Shown one piece after another: positions 1 to 11,058 of a stretch of 64,000 bases of DNA. The translations under genes and the position numbers were made by a program. This stretch comes from Leminorella grimontii ATCC 33999 = DSM 5078. GTDB taxonomy: Bacteria; Pseudomonadota; Gammaproteobacteria; Enterobacterales; Enterobacteriaceae. The notes under the pieces are model-generated. The model saw only the letters and a program-made list of their open reading frames with translations, was not told where the DNA came from and ran no database searches. Positions within the stretch are counted from its first letter, which is position 1; the number at the start of each line of letters is the position of its first letter. The stretch covers positions 248,001 through 312,000 of the forward strand of contig NZ_AUUA01000003.1 of the NCBI RefSeq assembly GCF_000439085.1, given 5' to 3'.

Positions 1-483
1 GGCCGATTCTCTCGGCGTTACCAATCGCCTCGATCCGGAACAAAGCATACGCGGCGGATTAGTCTATCTTGAACAGCTGATGGAAAAGCTGCGGAGACTA
101 TTGCTGAAGATGAGAAAATCTGGTTTGCGCTGGTCGCCTACAACATGGGGTTTGCCCACATGATGGACGCCAGAAGCCTAACCGAGCAGCAGGGCGGCGA
201 CCCCAACAGCTGGGCAGAGGTTAAAAAACGGCTGACGATGCTCACGCAGAAAAAATATTATAGCCTGACGCGATACGGCTATGCGCGAGGCTATCAGGCG
301 TATCAGTTCGTAGAAAACATTCGGCGCTATCAGATAAGCCTGATCGGCTATCTTCAGGAAAAGGAAAAAGCACAGCGTACGGCGAGAATTCCTCTGACTG
401 ACGTCATCGACGCTGCGGGGGCGAGAGCGGCAGGCGCTTATCCTGCCGTGACGCCCGATCAGCTTGCGCACCCGGCGCAATAA
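1..483 (+). pseudogene. mltF: mltF 3' part, membrane-bound lytic transglycosylase F, with apparent 1-base frameshift
   Basis: The translated fragment matches the C-terminal part of MltF, a lytic murein transglycosylase of the outer membrane. Reading from base 2 gives [15 protein letters not shown], and reading from base 94 gives [31 protein letters not shown] and the conserved [16 protein letters not shown] segment. The two halves lie in different frames: after the codon ctg at 89-91 one base appears to be missing (cgg where ccg-g is expected). The frame of the second half has a stop at about 70, so no single frame spans the fragment. The gene starts left of the window. It is either a recent pseudogene or a sequencing indel. 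The end of the protein is also shorter than E. coli MltF, as I recall it. Confidence 0.8.
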
Positions 484-507
484 CCAAGCGCGAACTCCGG
501 CATAAAA

Positions 508-1688
<1,181 letters not shown>

Positions 1689-1910
1689 AGCGGTGCTCCT
1701 GTTGATTGCATTGGGGAAATTAAAGAAAGTATATCGTTTTTACGCGCATTTATCGCTATGGGATGAGGCGTTCGGTAAGGAAGCGTTTCAGAAGGCTCCC
1801 GCTGTTAAAGAAAATCAGCGTATACTATGGGCCCGGCGCAACATAAGGGAAATATGTCTAAACACTTCCTCTTGCCGCCTTCCCGACAGACATTTAGCGT
1901 ATTTTGGTAG

Positions 1911-2180
<270 letters not shown>

Positions 2181-2226
2181 ACAGACAATAGCTTTCGCTT
2201 TAAAATGGAATTTAAAGGAATTAAAT

Positions 2227-2601
2227 ATGAGATGGATCAATATACTCATAACAGCAGCCATTGTCTTTGGTGGAGTCAGCCTCTATTACAACAAGCAGAA
2301 TAAAGAGATCATAGCCACCGTTAGCCAAGAGGCTTTTTCCTATTCAAGGATCTGTTACTTTCTTTCCAAAATAAGCTATAGAGTTGCCGCAGAGAAGTTA
2401 ACGGCAGCTGACCTACCGGCATTCAAAACGTCATATGGGAACATCTTCCAACGAGGCGATAAAGAAATCAGCGATCTTATGGATGAAGCATTTCAATTCG
2501 CACTGGAAAACAAGGGTTCTCCTGATGAACTGGCCTACAAGTACTTCATGATGTGTACAGCCAACGCAGAAATAACTCAGCTAAAGCGCTACCACCAATA
2601 G
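2227..2601 (+). CDS. small single-pass membrane protein, unknown function
   Basis: I do not recognise this 124-residue protein. The start at 2227 is chosen because TAAAGGAATTAAAT gives a good ribosome binding site, and the protein then opens with an N-terminal hydrophobic anchor (MRWINILITAAIVFGGVSLY). The rest is soluble, helical and rich in charged residues, with no cysteine cluster or known motif. It lies 46 bases after yfhL on the same strand and ends before a bidirectional terminator, so it may be co-transcribed with yfhL. Confidence 0.65.
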   Translation: MRWINILITAAIVFGGVSLYYNKQNKEIIATVSQEAFSYSRICYFLSKISYRVAAEKLTAADLPAFKTSYGNIFQRGDKEISDLMDEAFQFALENKGSPDELAYKYFMMCTANAEITQLKRYHQ

Positions 2602-2650
2602 CGTCAGCGTATTCTCCGCTTGGCACCAATAACTGATGATTAAAACGAAC

Positions 2651-2674
2651 AAAGGGGCTTTCGCCCCTTCTTTA
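2651..2674. terminator. bidirectional terminator between 2601 gene and yfiF
   Basis: A seven-base GC-rich stem (AAGGGGC/GCCCCTT) with a TTTC loop is flanked by A-rich sequence on the left and CTTT on the right. It can therefore terminate transcription on both strands and sits between two convergent genes. Confidence 0.75.
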
Positions 2675-2694
2675 ATCAGTATGTTGTCGCTCTA

Positions 2695-3759
2695 TTATTT
2701 CGTGCCAAACTGACGCCACCAGGCCGCCAGCAGCACGCCCGCCGTGACCGACACGTTCAGGCTTTCCAACTGGCCTGAGCCGTCAACCTCAACGTTAATA
2801 TCGCACTGCTTTGCCGCCAGGCTGGAACGCCCGTCGCGCTCTTCGCTCAGCACCAGCACCGTCTTGGCCGGGAATGAAAGCGTTGACAGCGTCTCGTTCT
2901 TTCCTTCGCCCTTGCCGACGACGACGACGGAATAGCCGGCGCGTTGGAATTCGTCCAGCGCCTGTGAAAAGTCATCGCATCCGATCGCTGACAGGCGCTC
3001 CGCACCGCCTTCCGCCGTACGCACCGCCGCGCCGGACTCAAGCTGGCCCGGATCGCGCAGCAATACGCCCTTAACGCCAAAAAATGCGCATGAGCGCATC
3101 ATGCCACCCAGGTTATGGGGGTTGCCGACGTTGTCCAGCACCAGCACGAAGTCGTTAGACGATGCGCTTTTCAGGTAGTCAGCAACGCTCAGGCCCGCAC
3201 GCTTTTTAATCAGAAAGCAGACGCCGCCGTGGTGTTCGGTGCCCGATACTTTAGCCAGTTCCTGTTCGTCAACGACGTGATAGGCCTTACGGTTGGCCGC
3301 CATCCAGCGCAGAGCGTCGCGAAAGCGCGGCGTGACGGACTGGACAAAGTAGGCGCGAACGATCGCTTCAGGTCGGCTTTGGAACAGCGCCTGACAGGCG
3401 TTCTCACCGTAAACCTTGCTCTCTTCTTCGCGCTGCTTACGCAGCTGGGCCGGATCGACCTGGCTTTTGCCGGCGATGCCGCCGTGGTCAAACGGTTCAG
3501 GTTCGCTGGCGTCCTGCAGCCTTGCCTGCCACGCAGAGCGAGGGGGCTTTTCATCCGCTTTACGTACCGGTGCGCGCGGACGCTGTTCGTCGCCCCAGCG
3601 GGGAGCGCGCTCGCGTTCACGATCGCCGCGACCGGCGCTCTTTTGGCCGCCGCGACTTCTGTCCGGACGTTTATCGCTTTTGCTGTTGTCTTTGTCGTCC
3701 TCGCTGCGGACGTACATCACTTTAACCTTGCCGCTCTTGCCGTTAAACGCGTCGCTCAT
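2695..3759 (-). CDS. yfiF: SpoU/TrmH-family RNA 2'-O-methyltransferase YfiF
   Basis: The 354-residue protein joins a basic, disordered N-terminus (Lys/Arg/Asp/Ser-rich, about residues 1-110) to a SpoU substrate-binding region ([17 protein letters not shown]) and a C-terminal SPOUT methyltransferase domain. That domain has motif 1 [27 protein letters not shown] and the late [14 protein letters not shown] knot segment. The start at 3759 ([11 protein letters not shown]) is preferred over 3774 because GGAG sits nine bases upstream and the N-terminus then matches E. coli YfiF. As in E. coli it is next to trxC and tapT. The RNA target is not evident from sequence. Confidence 0.9.
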   Translation of the reverse strand: MSDAFNGKSGKVKVMYVRSEDDKDNSKSDKRPDRSRGGQKSAGRGDRERERAPRWGDEQRPRAPVRKADEKPPRSAWQARLQDASEPEPFDHGGIAGKSQVDPAQLRKQREEESKVYGENACQALFQSRPEAIVRAYFVQSVTPRFRDALRWMAANRKAYHVVDEQELAKVSGTEHHGGVCFLIKKRAGLSVADYLKSASSNDFVLVLDNVGNPHNLGGMMRSCAFFGVKGVLLRDPGQLESGAAVRTAEGGAERLSAIGCDDFSQALDEFQRAGYSVVVVGKGEGKNETLSTLSFPAKTVLVLSEERDGRSSLAAKQCDINVEVDGSGQLESLNVSVTAGVLLAAWWRQFGTK

Positions 3760-3946
3760 AATTACTTTCTCCACTTCACCATCGCATCCGGCGCGAAGAT
3801 TACCCGATGTCGCGGTAGTTAGCCACTAATGAATCGGCCTAAGCCTAAAACTATTATAGCTATCGATAAAATCCCGTTGTCGATATCCGAAGCGTTGACC
3901 ATACTTACCGCGATACCGTCCTACGTAATATCGACTGAGGTAATAC

Positions 3947-4369
3947 ATGAATACGCTTTGTCCTTCCTGTCAGACCAAAAACCGCGTCCCTGAAGATCGT
4001 CTGGAAGAAGACGCCAAGTGCGGCCGCTGCGGGCATTCGCTTTTTGACGGAGAGGTTATTAACGCAACGGCATCCTCTTTCGATGCGCTGTTAAACGACG
4101 ATCTGCCCGTCGTTATCGACTTCTGGGCTCCCTGGTGCGGCCCCTGCCGCAGCTTCGCGCCTATCTTTGAAGACGTCGCGCAGGAAAGGGCCAACTCAAT
4201 CCGCTTCATCAAGGTCGATACCGAAGCAGAACCCGCCCTCAGCGCACGCTTCGGCATTCGCAGTATACCTACCATTATGGTGTTTAAAAACGGCCAGCGC
4301 GTCGATATGTTGAACGGCGCTATGCCTAAAGAGCCATTCAACCAGTGGCTGGACGAATCGTTAGGCTAA
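3947..4369 (+). CDS. trxC: thioredoxin 2 (TrxC)
   Basis: TrxC is a cytoplasmic disulfide reductase with an extra N-terminal zinc domain. The 140-residue protein shows two zinc CxxC pairs (CPSC at residues 5-8 and CGRC near 25-28) and the thioredoxin active site WCGPC, followed by the cis-proline stretch SIPTIMVF. The start at 3947 has GAGGTAATAC upstream. In E. coli the gene is induced by OxyR; I did not identify an OxyR site here. Confidence 0.96.
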   Translation: MNTLCPSCQTKNRVPEDRLEEDAKCGRCGHSLFDGEVINATASSFDALLNDDLPVVIDFWAPWCGPCRSFAPIFEDVAQERANSIRFIKVDTEAEPALSARFGIRSIPTIMVFKNGQRVDMLNGAMPKEPFNQWLDESLG

Positions 4370-4393
4370 AAACCTGAAAAAACCCGATGATTC

Positions 4394-4424
4394 AGGCGCA
4401 CGATCCGTTATCATGCGCCTTTTT
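4394..4424 (+). terminator. rho-independent terminator of trxC
   Basis: The stem AGGCGCA/TGCGCCT encloses a 13-base loop and is followed directly by TTTT, 25 bases after the trxC stop. Confidence 0.75.
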
Positions 4425-4449
4425 CGTTTTATAGGCACGGTGAATAGCA

Positions 4450-5178
4450 ATGGAAAACGATGCGCTTTCTTCTATTAATACGCTCAGCGGCGTAGACGGC
4501 AACGCCGTACTCAAACTGCGAGAAGCGCGCTTGGCTCAGGCGACCCGCCCGTTTCGGGCTCGCGGATGCCGCGTTATTCGCTGCCCACGCTGCCTACTGT
4601 CCAAGAAGCTCTGCCTGTGCCATACGCTTTCAGTCAGTCGCGCCGACTGCCGCTTCTGCCTGGTGATGTACGATACCGAGCCGCTTAAGCCCAGCAACAC
4701 CGGTCGGCTTATCGCCGACGTGCTGCCGGATACGGCCGCTTTTCTCTGGTCTCGTACCGAAGCGTCGGCCGAGCTGCTCGCTCTGCTAAATTCGCAGGAT
4801 TATCAGCCCTACGTTATTTTTCCGGCCTCCTACGCCGCTCCTGAACGCGTGACGACGCAAGTTGCCCCCGAATCGGGCAAGCGTCCCCTGTTTATTATCC
4901 TTGACGGCACCTGGACCGAAGCAAGAAAGATGTTTCGCAAGAGCCCCTATCTGGACGGCCTGCCCGTGCTGTCGATTGAAAGTCTGGAAAGCTCGGATTA
5001 CCGCCTTCGAGAAGCCAGCCATAAAGAACAGCTCTGCACGGCGGAAGTGGCCGTCAGCCTATTGCGCCTTGCTGGAGAAACGCCAGCCGCCGATCGTCTC
5101 GCAGCCCACTTTAGCGAGTTCAGGCGGCGCTATCTGGCGGGAAAAGCCAACGTGCCGTTGGAGAACGTCGCTGACTGA
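4450..5178 (+). CDS. tapT: tRNA-uridine aminocarboxypropyltransferase TapT (DTW domain)
   Basis: TapT (YfiP) makes acp3U at position 47 of tRNAs from S-adenosylmethionine. The 242-residue protein has the N-terminal zinc cysteines (CPRCLLSKKLCLC), the SNTGRL segment and the family signature DGTWTEARKM that names the DTW domain. In E. coli this gene is followed by patZ (yfiQ) and then pssA; here pssA follows directly after a 230-base spacer, so patZ has been lost from, or was never in, this place. Confidence 0.92.
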   Translation: MENDALSSINTLSGVDGNAVLKLREARLAQATRPFRARGCRVIRCPRCLLSKKLCLCHTLSVSRADCRFCLVMYDTEPLKPSNTGRLIADVLPDTAAFLWSRTEASAELLALLNSQDYQPYVIFPASYAAPERVTTQVAPESGKRPLFIILDGTWTEARKMFRKSPYLDGLPVLSIESLESSDYRLREASHKEQLCTAEVAVSLLRLAGETPAADRLAAHFSEFRRRYLAGKANVPLENVAD

Positions 5179-5408
5179 GCCTCTGGTGATGGCGAAAAAG
5201 AAGGTTAAAAATAGCCATAACTATCATTGAGATAAAAAACAAGACTCGGAAAAAATGTTACATCTGCGGCAGTTTTACCAGATTCATTCGGTTTTTTTCG
5301 TCACTTTCACGACGAGTGGTGATAGTATTACGCGATCCGACTTAGTTAATTATTGTTATTGCTCGTTATGGCAACGGCCGTAACTCAACAAGAGAAGAAT
5401 GCTCTGTG

Positions 5409-6764
5409 ATGTTGTCATCATTTAAACGTAAGAAATCTCAACAACACCTTGCACAACTGCCTAAAATTTCACAACAAATTGATAATATTAAAATATTATC
5501 AAGCCCAAGCGACTATCGCACCCAGCTGCTTGATTTGATAGGCCGTGCAGAAAAACGCATTTATCTGATTGCTCTTTATCTTGAACAAGACGACGCAGGG
5601 ATTGACGTCCTATCGGCCATCTATCGGGCAAAAATGCAACGCCCGGAGCTCGAAGTCGCTATTCTGGTCGATTGGCACCGCGCCCAGCGCGGCCGAATCG
5701 GCGATGCCGCCAGCAGCACCAATGCAGACTGGTACTGTAAAATGGCTGAACAACACCCCGGCGTATGCGTTCCCGTTTATGGCGTTCCGGTCAACACGCG
5801 AGAAGCGCTGGGCGTGTTACACCTCAAGGGCAGCATCATTGACGATACCGTCGCCTACACCGGCGCCAGCGTCAACGACGTTTATCTGCACCGCCACGAC
5901 AAATACCGCTACGATCGCTATCAGCTGATTACTAACCCAACGCTTGCTACCAGCATGGTGGATTACGTTAAGCAGCATCTGCTGCCGGCCGAAGCGGTGA
6001 GAAATCTCGACTGCCACGATCGCCCGCGCAGCCCGGAAATCAAAGGCGATATCAAAAAATTTCGCCAAAGCCTGCGCCAGAACGGCTATGAGTTTGAGAA
6101 CGGCGCGACTAATGAAGAGCTGTCCGTTACGCCGCTGGTCGGGCTTGGTCGCCACAGCCCGCTCAATAAGGTTATCGACCGCCTGATGAACAGCGCGGAG
6201 AGTAAGCTCACGCTCTGTACGCCTTACTTCAACCTGCCCGCGCCGCTGGTGAAAAACATCATTGGCCTGCTTCGTCAGGGCAAGCAGGTTGAAATCATCG
6301 TTGGCGATAAAACCGCAAACGACTTCTATATTCCAGAAGATCAGCCGTTCAAAATCATCGGCGCACTGCCTTACCTGTACGAAATCAACCTGCGTCGCTT
6401 CGTAACGCGCCTGCAGCGCTACGTTGACGAAGGCCTTTTGACGGTTCGCCTGTGGAAAGACGAAGATAACACCTATCACCTGAAGGGAATGTGGGTCGAC
6501 GACAGCTGGATGCTGATAACGGGCAACAACCTGAACCCTCGGGCCTGGCATCTGGATTTGGAAAACGCCATCCTTATCCATGACCCCAAGCAAGAGCTAA
6601 AGGAAGACAGCCTGCGCGAGCTGGAGCTTATCCGCACTCACACTTTCGTGATTAATCACTTCCAACAGCTGCAAAGCATGCAGTTTTATCCGGTCAAGAT
6701 CCGAAAGCTTATCCGCCGATTAAGGCGCATCAGAATCGACCGCCTGATTAGCCGCATTCTGTAA
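5409..6764 (+). CDS. pssA: CDP-diacylglycerol-serine O-phosphatidyltransferase PssA
   Basis: PssA condenses CDP-diacylglycerol and serine to phosphatidylserine, the first step to phosphatidylethanolamine. It is the peripheral, phospholipase D-type enzyme with two HKD motifs: HLKGSIIDD at about residues 137-145 and HLKGMWVDD at about 357-365. The basic C-terminus (KLIRRLRRIRIDRLISRIL) fits ribosome and membrane association. The ATG at 5409 (MLSSFKRKK) is chosen because it matches E. coli; a GTG lies one codon upstream. Length 451 residues is that of the family. Confidence 0.97.
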   Translation: MLSSFKRKKSQQHLAQLPKISQQIDNIKILSSPSDYRTQLLDLIGRAEKRIYLIALYLEQDDAGIDVLSAIYRAKMQRPELEVAILVDWHRAQRGRIGDAASSTNADWYCKMAEQHPGVCVPVYGVPVNTREALGVLHLKGSIIDDTVAYTGASVNDVYLHRHDKYRYDRYQLITNPTLATSMVDYVKQHLLPAEAVRNLDCHDRPRSPEIKGDIKKFRQSLRQNGYEFENGATNEELSVTPLVGLGRHSPLNKVIDRLMNSAESKLTLCTPYFNLPAPLVKNIIGLLRQGKQVEIIVGDKTANDFYIPEDQPFKIIGALPYLYEINLRRFVTRLQRYVDEGLLTVRLWKDEDNTYHLKGMWVDDSWMLITGNNLNPRAWHLDLENAILIHDPKQELKEDSLRELELIRTHTFVINHFQQLQSMQFYPVKIRKLIRRLRRIRIDRLISRIL

Positions 6765-6777
6765 TCAGACCTTCCCG

Positions 6778-6803
6778 GCCCCGCCCTTAGGCGGGGCTTT
6801 TTT
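6778..6803 (+). terminator. rho-independent terminator of pssA
   Basis: A perfect stem CCCCGCC/GGCGGGG with a four-base CTTA loop, plus one further G-C pair, is followed by seven T residues. Confidence 0.9.
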
Positions 6804-6952
6804 ATTCCAAAAAAGATTAGAAAACTGCTATATATCACTGCATTAAAATGCACTCCGACCCGATAGCGCAACGCGTTTTACTGGCGTTTGCCACGCTATT
6901 GGTGTTTTATTAATGCGACATCAACAATCACAGCACCGACAGGAAAATAATT

Positions 6953-7717
6953 ATGAAGCTGCGCGTTTTATTGAGTTCCGTACTAATCCTTACCGCCATG
7001 CAGGCAGAAGCCCGCACCATGGCCGACATTCAACAATCGGGGACGCTCAAGGTTGGCGTACCGGGGGACTACGCACCGCTGGCCTATCATGACGCCGATG
7101 GAAAGCTGGTTGGCTACGACATCGATATGGCGAAAGCGCTGGCAAAAGATCTGAAGCTGAACGTCGAATTCGTTTTGACCAGTTGGCCTACGCTTTCCGG
7201 CGATTTGGCCGCCGACAAGTTTGACGTCGCCATGGGCGGCGTAACCGCAACGGCAAAGCGTGAAGCAGAGTTCGGCCTGACCAAGCCCATCGTGCCTAAC
7301 GGCAAAATCGCGCTGGCGAGCTGCGCCGTTGCAGGATCTTTGGGTGATTTGGAAAAAATTGACCGCCCCAGCGTCAAGGTAGTGGTTAACCCGGGCGGCA
7401 CCAACCAAAGCTTTGTCGATGGAAACATTAAAAAAGCGCAGGTTATCCGCGTTAAAGACAACTACGATAACCTACAGGCGCTGCGCGATCGCACCGCTGA
7501 CATGATGGTCACTGACCTGATAGAGGGCGACTACTATCAAAACAAAGAGCCCGGCGTCCTGTGTATGGCAACCCAAAAGCCGTTCCCCGGCACCGAAAGC
7601 CATAAGGTTTACATGGTGAAAAAGGACAACACCAAGCTATTGGAAAGCATCAACGCCTGGCTGGCGGGAGAGACCAAATCTCAGTTAGCCAAGCAGTGGA
7701 AGGTGCGTAGCGAGTAA
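6953..7717 (+). CDS. periplasmic solute-binding-like protein, probable cyclohexadienyl dehydratase (PheC type)
   Basis: The 254-residue protein has a signal peptide (about residues 1-20, ending AEA) and a type II periplasmic binding fold of the SBP_bac_3 family. Several segments resemble PheC, the secreted prephenate/arogenate dehydratase, more than amino-acid binding proteins: TSWPTLSGDL, VVVNPGGTNQSF and VTDLIEGDYY, whose Glu lies where I recall the PheC catalytic Glu. No transporter genes are beside it, which also fits an enzyme rather than an ABC receptor. It is a single gene between two terminators. An amino-acid-binding role cannot be excluded. Confidence 0.72.
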   Translation: MKLRVLLSSVLILTAMQAEARTMADIQQSGTLKVGVPGDYAPLAYHDADGKLVGYDIDMAKALAKDLKLNVEFVLTSWPTLSGDLAADKFDVAMGGVTATAKREAEFGLTKPIVPNGKIALASCAVAGSLGDLEKIDRPSVKVVVNPGGTNQSFVDGNIKKAQVIRVKDNYDNLQALRDRTADMMVTDLIEGDYYQNKEPGVLCMATQKPFPGTESHKVYMVKKDNTKLLESINAWLAGETKSQLAKQWKVRSE

Positions 7718-7734
7718 CTGATTCCCACACAAAA

Positions 7735-7760
7735 CAAACCCGGCGCTTATGCCGGGTTTG
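7735..7760 (-). terminator. terminator of prfC (minus strand)
   Basis: A perfect ten-base stem (CAAACCCGGC/GCCGGGTTTG) with a six-base loop lies between two convergent genes. On the minus strand it is followed by TTTT, so it serves prfC best, and it may also stop the plus-strand gene. Confidence 0.8.
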
Positions 7761-7790
7761 AAATTAATGGAAATAGCGCAACGTTTGAAA

Positions 7791-9380
7791 TCAATGCTCG
7801 CGCGTTTTGTGGAACTCTACGTCAGGATAGCGTTCCTGCGTCAGGTTGAGGTTTACCATCGTTGGCGCGATGTAGCTCAGGTTGTCGCCGCCGTCGAGCG
7901 CGATATTCAGCTCGTTCTTACGCTTAAACTCTTCCAGCTTCTTCACGTCTTTGCACTCAACCCAGCGGGCGGTAGAGACGTTGACCGACTCGTAAATCGC
8001 CTCAACGTTATACTCGCTCTTAAGACGAGCAACCACCACGTCAAACTGCAGCACGCCGACGGCGCCGACGATAAGATCGTTATTGGCAATAGGTCGGAAT
8101 ACCTGAACCGCGCCCTCTTCGGAGAGCTGCACCAGCCCTTTAAGCAGCTGCTTCTGCTTTAGCGGATCCTTTAAGCGAATGCGGCGGAACAGCTCCGGCG
8201 CGAAGTTCGGAATACCGGTGAACTTCATGTCTTCGCCCTGAGTGAAGGTGTCGCCAATCTGAATGGTACCGTGGTTGTGCAGGCCGATGATGTCGCCCGG
8301 ATAGGCTTCTTCAACGTGAGAGCGGTCGCCGGCCATAAAGGTCAGCGCGTCGGAAATGGTGACGTCTTTGCCGGTTCGCACCTGGCGCAGCTTCATGCCC
8401 TTCTCGTACTTACCGGAAACGACGCGCATAAAGGCCACGCGGTCACGGTGTTTGGGGTCCATATTGGCCTGGATCTTGAACACAAAGCCGGAAAACTTCT
8501 CTTCATCGGCCTTAACGGTGCGTACGTTGGTTTGGCGCGGCATCGGCGCTGGCGCCCATTCGACCAGGCCATCCAGCATATGGTCTACGCCGAAGTTGCC
8601 AAGCGCGGTGCCGAAAAATACCGGCGTCAGATCGCCTGCCAGGAAGGTGTCCAGATCGAACTCGTGGGACGCGCCTTTCACCAGCTCCAGCTCTTCGCGC
8701 AGCTGGGACGCCAGATCTTCACCGACCGCGGCATCCAGCTCCGGATTGTCCAGCCCTTTAACGATGCGGACTTCCTGAATGGTGTGGCCCATGCCGCTCT
8801 GATAAAGATAGGTCTCATCCTTGTACAGGTGATAAACCCCTTTAAACAGCTTACCGCAGCCGATAGGCCAGGTAATGGGGGAGCACATGATTCGAAGCTC
8901 GCTTTCCACTTCGTCCAGCAGCTCCATCGGATCGCGAATATCACGGTCCAGCTTGTTCATAAACGTCAGGATCGGCGTATCGCGCAGGCGCGTAACCTCC
9001 ATCAGCTTGCGGGTACGATCCTCGACGCCCTTGGCCGCATCGATCACCATCAGACAGCAGTCAACGGCGGTTAGCGTACGGTAGGTATCTTCCGAGAAGT
9101 CTTCGTGCCCCGGGGTATCCAGCAGGTTAACCAGTCGAGACTTATAGGGAAACTGCATCACTGAAGTAGTAATTGAGATCCCGCGCTGCTTTTCCATCTC
9201 CATCCAGTCGGACTTGGCGTGCTGGCTCGAGCCGCGGCCCTTTACCGTTCCCGCCGTCTGAATCGCGTGTCCAAACAGCAGCACCTTTTCGGTAATCGTC
9301 GTTTTACCGGCGTCTGGGTGAGAAATAATGGCAAACGTGCGTCGGCACGCAATCTCTGCGGCCTTTGTGGTTTCTTTCAT
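7791..9380 (-). CDS. prfC: peptide chain release factor 3 (RF3)
   Basis: RF3 is the GTPase that removes RF1/RF2 from the ribosome after termination. The 529-residue protein has all the translational GTPase motifs: G1 SHPDAGKTT (about residues 20-28), the switch region [27 protein letters not shown]3 DTPGHEDF, G4 NKLD, and the RF3-specific C-terminal domains ([27 protein letters not shown]). Length equals that of E. coli RF3. Only the first dozen residues differ clearly. Confidence 0.97.
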   Translation of the reverse strand: MKETTKAAEIACRRTFAIISHPDAGKTTITEKVLLFGHAIQTAGTVKGRGSSQHAKSDWMEMEKQRGISITTSVMQFPYKSRLVNLLDTPGHEDFSEDTYRTLTAVDCCLMVIDAAKGVEDRTRKLMEVTRLRDTPILTFMNKLDRDIRDPMELLDEVESELRIMCSPITWPIGCGKLFKGVYHLYKDETYLYQSGMGHTIQEVRIVKGLDNPELDAAVGEDLASQLREELELVKGASHEFDLDTFLAGDLTPVFFGTALGNFGVDHMLDGLVEWAPAPMPRQTNVRTVKADEEKFSGFVFKIQANMDPKHRDRVAFMRVVSGKYEKGMKLRQVRTGKDVTISDALTFMAGDRSHVEEAYPGDIIGLHNHGTIQIGDTFTQGEDMKFTGIPNFAPELFRRIRLKDPLKQKQLLKGLVQLSEEGAVQVFRPIANNDLIVGAVGVLQFDVVVARLKSEYNVEAIYESVNVSTARWVECKDVKKLEEFKRKNELNIALDGGDNLSYIAPTMVNLNLTQERYPDVEFHKTREH

Positions 9381-9700
9381 CCGGGTAGTCTCAGCAAAAA
9401 TTCAGTCTGACGTGCGCGGGGTTTTAGGGATCGCGCTGGCAATGGGAGGGAATTTTACACATATGGCGAAGGAAAGGACAGAAAAAACCCCGCACAGCGA
9501 GGCCTGTTCCTCCCGCTTTAGGAGGAGCATGCTACATTTCATAACTCACCGTTATTTAATGAGATGATTCGCCGCTGCGCTATTCTGCGACTATAGTAAA
9601 TAGTGCAGTTTTATCATTTATCAAAAGACAACCTTTTTGGCCGTTGCCGTTTTTTAACGCGCTACAATCTGTTTAACCTATTGCGTATCGCTAAGGAGTT
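9381..9700. other. intergenic region upstream of prfC and the BON lipoprotein gene
   Basis: This 320-base divergent spacer must hold both promoters. It contains a C/T-rich imperfect hairpin near 9484-9530 and an AT-rich block before 9700, but I see no gene, no clear sigma-70 pair and no binding site that I can defend. Confidence 0.4.
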
Positions 9701-9706
9701 ATGAAA

Positions 9707-10021
9707 ATGAAGCTAATCAGACCCATCGCAGCCCTGCTCAGCGCCATTATCATCGCGTTCACCGTTGCGGCCTGTGCGCCGACGGAGAAAACCGAAGGCA
9801 CCGGCGGTTATATCGACGACTCTGTCGTCACGACCAAGGTGAAGGCCGCGCTGTTGGGAGAAAAAACCATTCGTTCAACGCAAATCACCGTAACTACCTT
9901 TAAAGGGCGCGTTCAGCTAAGCGGCTTTGTTCGTTCACAGGATGAAGCCAGAGCGGCCGTCGACGTAACCAAAACGGTAGAGGGCGTGCGCTCAGTCGCT
10001 AACGACCTTATCGTTAAATAG
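9707..10021 (+). CDS. BON-domain lipoprotein (OsmY/DolP-like, single BON)
   Basis: The 104-residue protein starts with a lipoprotein signal (VAAC lipobox at about residues 19-22), so it is probably anchored in an envelope membrane. One BON domain follows (DDSVVTTKVKAALL ... GRVQLSGFV ... VANDLIVK). BON domains bind phospholipid. In E. coli osmY, with two BON domains, sits beside prfC; this shorter lipid-anchored form occupies the same place. The second ATG (9707) is chosen because AAGGAG is eight bases upstream, whereas it is too close to the first. Confidence 0.82.
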   Translation: MKLIRPIAALLSAIIIAFTVAACAPTEKTEGTGGYIDDSVVTTKVKAALLGEKTIRSTQITVTTFKGRVQLSGFVRSQDEARAAVDVTKTVEGVRSVANDLIVK

Positions 10022-10067
10022 GCCCGACAAAGCGACCTGCGCTGCGGGCGCCAACGCGCCCGCTAAA

Positions 10068-10508
10068 TTACAGCGTCAATGCCATAATCACGGCGTCTTC
10101 CCGCCCTTCAGCCGACGGGTAGTAGCCTTTTCTTACCGACACTTCGTTAAACTCAAAAGACCGATAAAGCGCAATGGCCTTTTCATTGGAAGCGCGTACT
10201 TCAAGCCACAGCGTCATTACGTCACGCTCGCTTAGCGTCTCGATCAGATGTGAAAGCAGCGCCCGTCCAAGCCCCTGCCTCTGAAAATCCGGATGAACCG
10301 CGATGTTAAACAGCGTCGCTTCGTCGAGAACAACCTGAGTCACCGCGAACGCCGCCATCTGGCCATCAACCTCAAGCTTTAGGTTAAGGTAGCGATCGCC
10401 CTGATTGCTTTGCAGCGTTTTTTCCGTCCAGGGGAAGGCGTGACTGGCCAGCTCAATTTGATAGGCCGACGACAGATCGTTAGGCGTGAGGGAAGAAATG
10501 GTGTTCAT
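10068..10508 (-). CDS. rimI: ribosomal protein S18-alanine N-acetyltransferase RimI
   Basis: RimI acetylates the N-terminal alanine of ribosomal protein S18. The 146-residue GNAT protein has HAFPWTEKTL near the start, the acetyl-CoA loop QRQGLGRAL and the late NEKAIALYRSFEF segment. The start at 10508 (MNTISSLTPND) matches the family; the longer frame runs back into holD. The gene overlaps holD by 29 bases, and the holD-rimI pair is conserved in enterobacteria. Confidence 0.95.
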   Translation of the reverse strand: MNTISSLTPNDLSSAYQIELASHAFPWTEKTLQSNQGDRYLNLKLEVDGQMAAFAVTQVVLDEATLFNIAVHPDFQRQGLGRALLSHLIETLSERDVMTLWLEVRASNEKAIALYRSFEFNEVSVRKGYYPSAEGREDAVIMALTL

Positions 10509-10908
10509 GATGACAAATCTGCTGCCAGAAAAGGCGCTTCGCCTCAGGGTTAGCCGACAGCGCGTCCAACGACGGGCTCTCAAGCAAAGGGAGCGCCTTT
10601 AACGCATCGGGCAACGCTGGGGGAGTATCTTGCCCCAGCAGCCAGAGTGCGCAGCGCACGTTTTCAGGGATCATCATAACGTTATCCAGCGTCAAACAGT
10701 ACGCCTGCGCTGGCGTTAACGCCATTGCTCTCAATAGATCCTGCCATAGAGGTGAAGCCGTCTGCGGCAACGCTTCACTGATGACTATCACCTTTACGTC
10801 GTCCGGGATCGCCACGGCAACTTCGCCGCGCAGCGCGGCCGGCCGGGCCAGCTGATACTGTCGAATGCCCATCTGTTCTAGCTGCCAGTCGCGACGTGAG
10901 GTTGTCAT
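10480..10908 (-). CDS. holD: DNA polymerase III psi subunit HolD
   Basis: HolD joins the chi subunit to the tau/gamma clamp loader. The N-terminus SRRDWQLEQMGIRQYQL is diagnostic, and FWQQICHHEHHFFP closes the protein. I start at 10908 (MTTSRRDW), the E. coli-like start; a GTG-free alternative ATG lies four codons upstream at 10920. Neither has a strong ribosome binding site. Its partner chi (holC) is encoded in this window at 26828. Confidence 0.92.
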   Translation of the reverse strand: MTTSRRDWQLEQMGIRQYQLARPAALRGEVAVAIPDDVKVIVISEALPQTASPLWQDLLRAMALTPAQAYCLTLDNVMMIPENVRCALWLLGQDTPPALPDALKALPLLESPSLDALSANPEAKRLFWQQICHHEHHFFPHA

Positions 10909-11058
10909 CGTTTTGCCCATAGTAAGAAATCCAATATGACGACGCGTATGCTAACAAACCCCGTGAGCTTCCGCCAATGGCAATAACGCACTATAATCCC
11001 GCCCAACTTTATGCACGCCCGTTAATCACTGCGTTTGGGCGTTTCACAGGAGAAGGTC

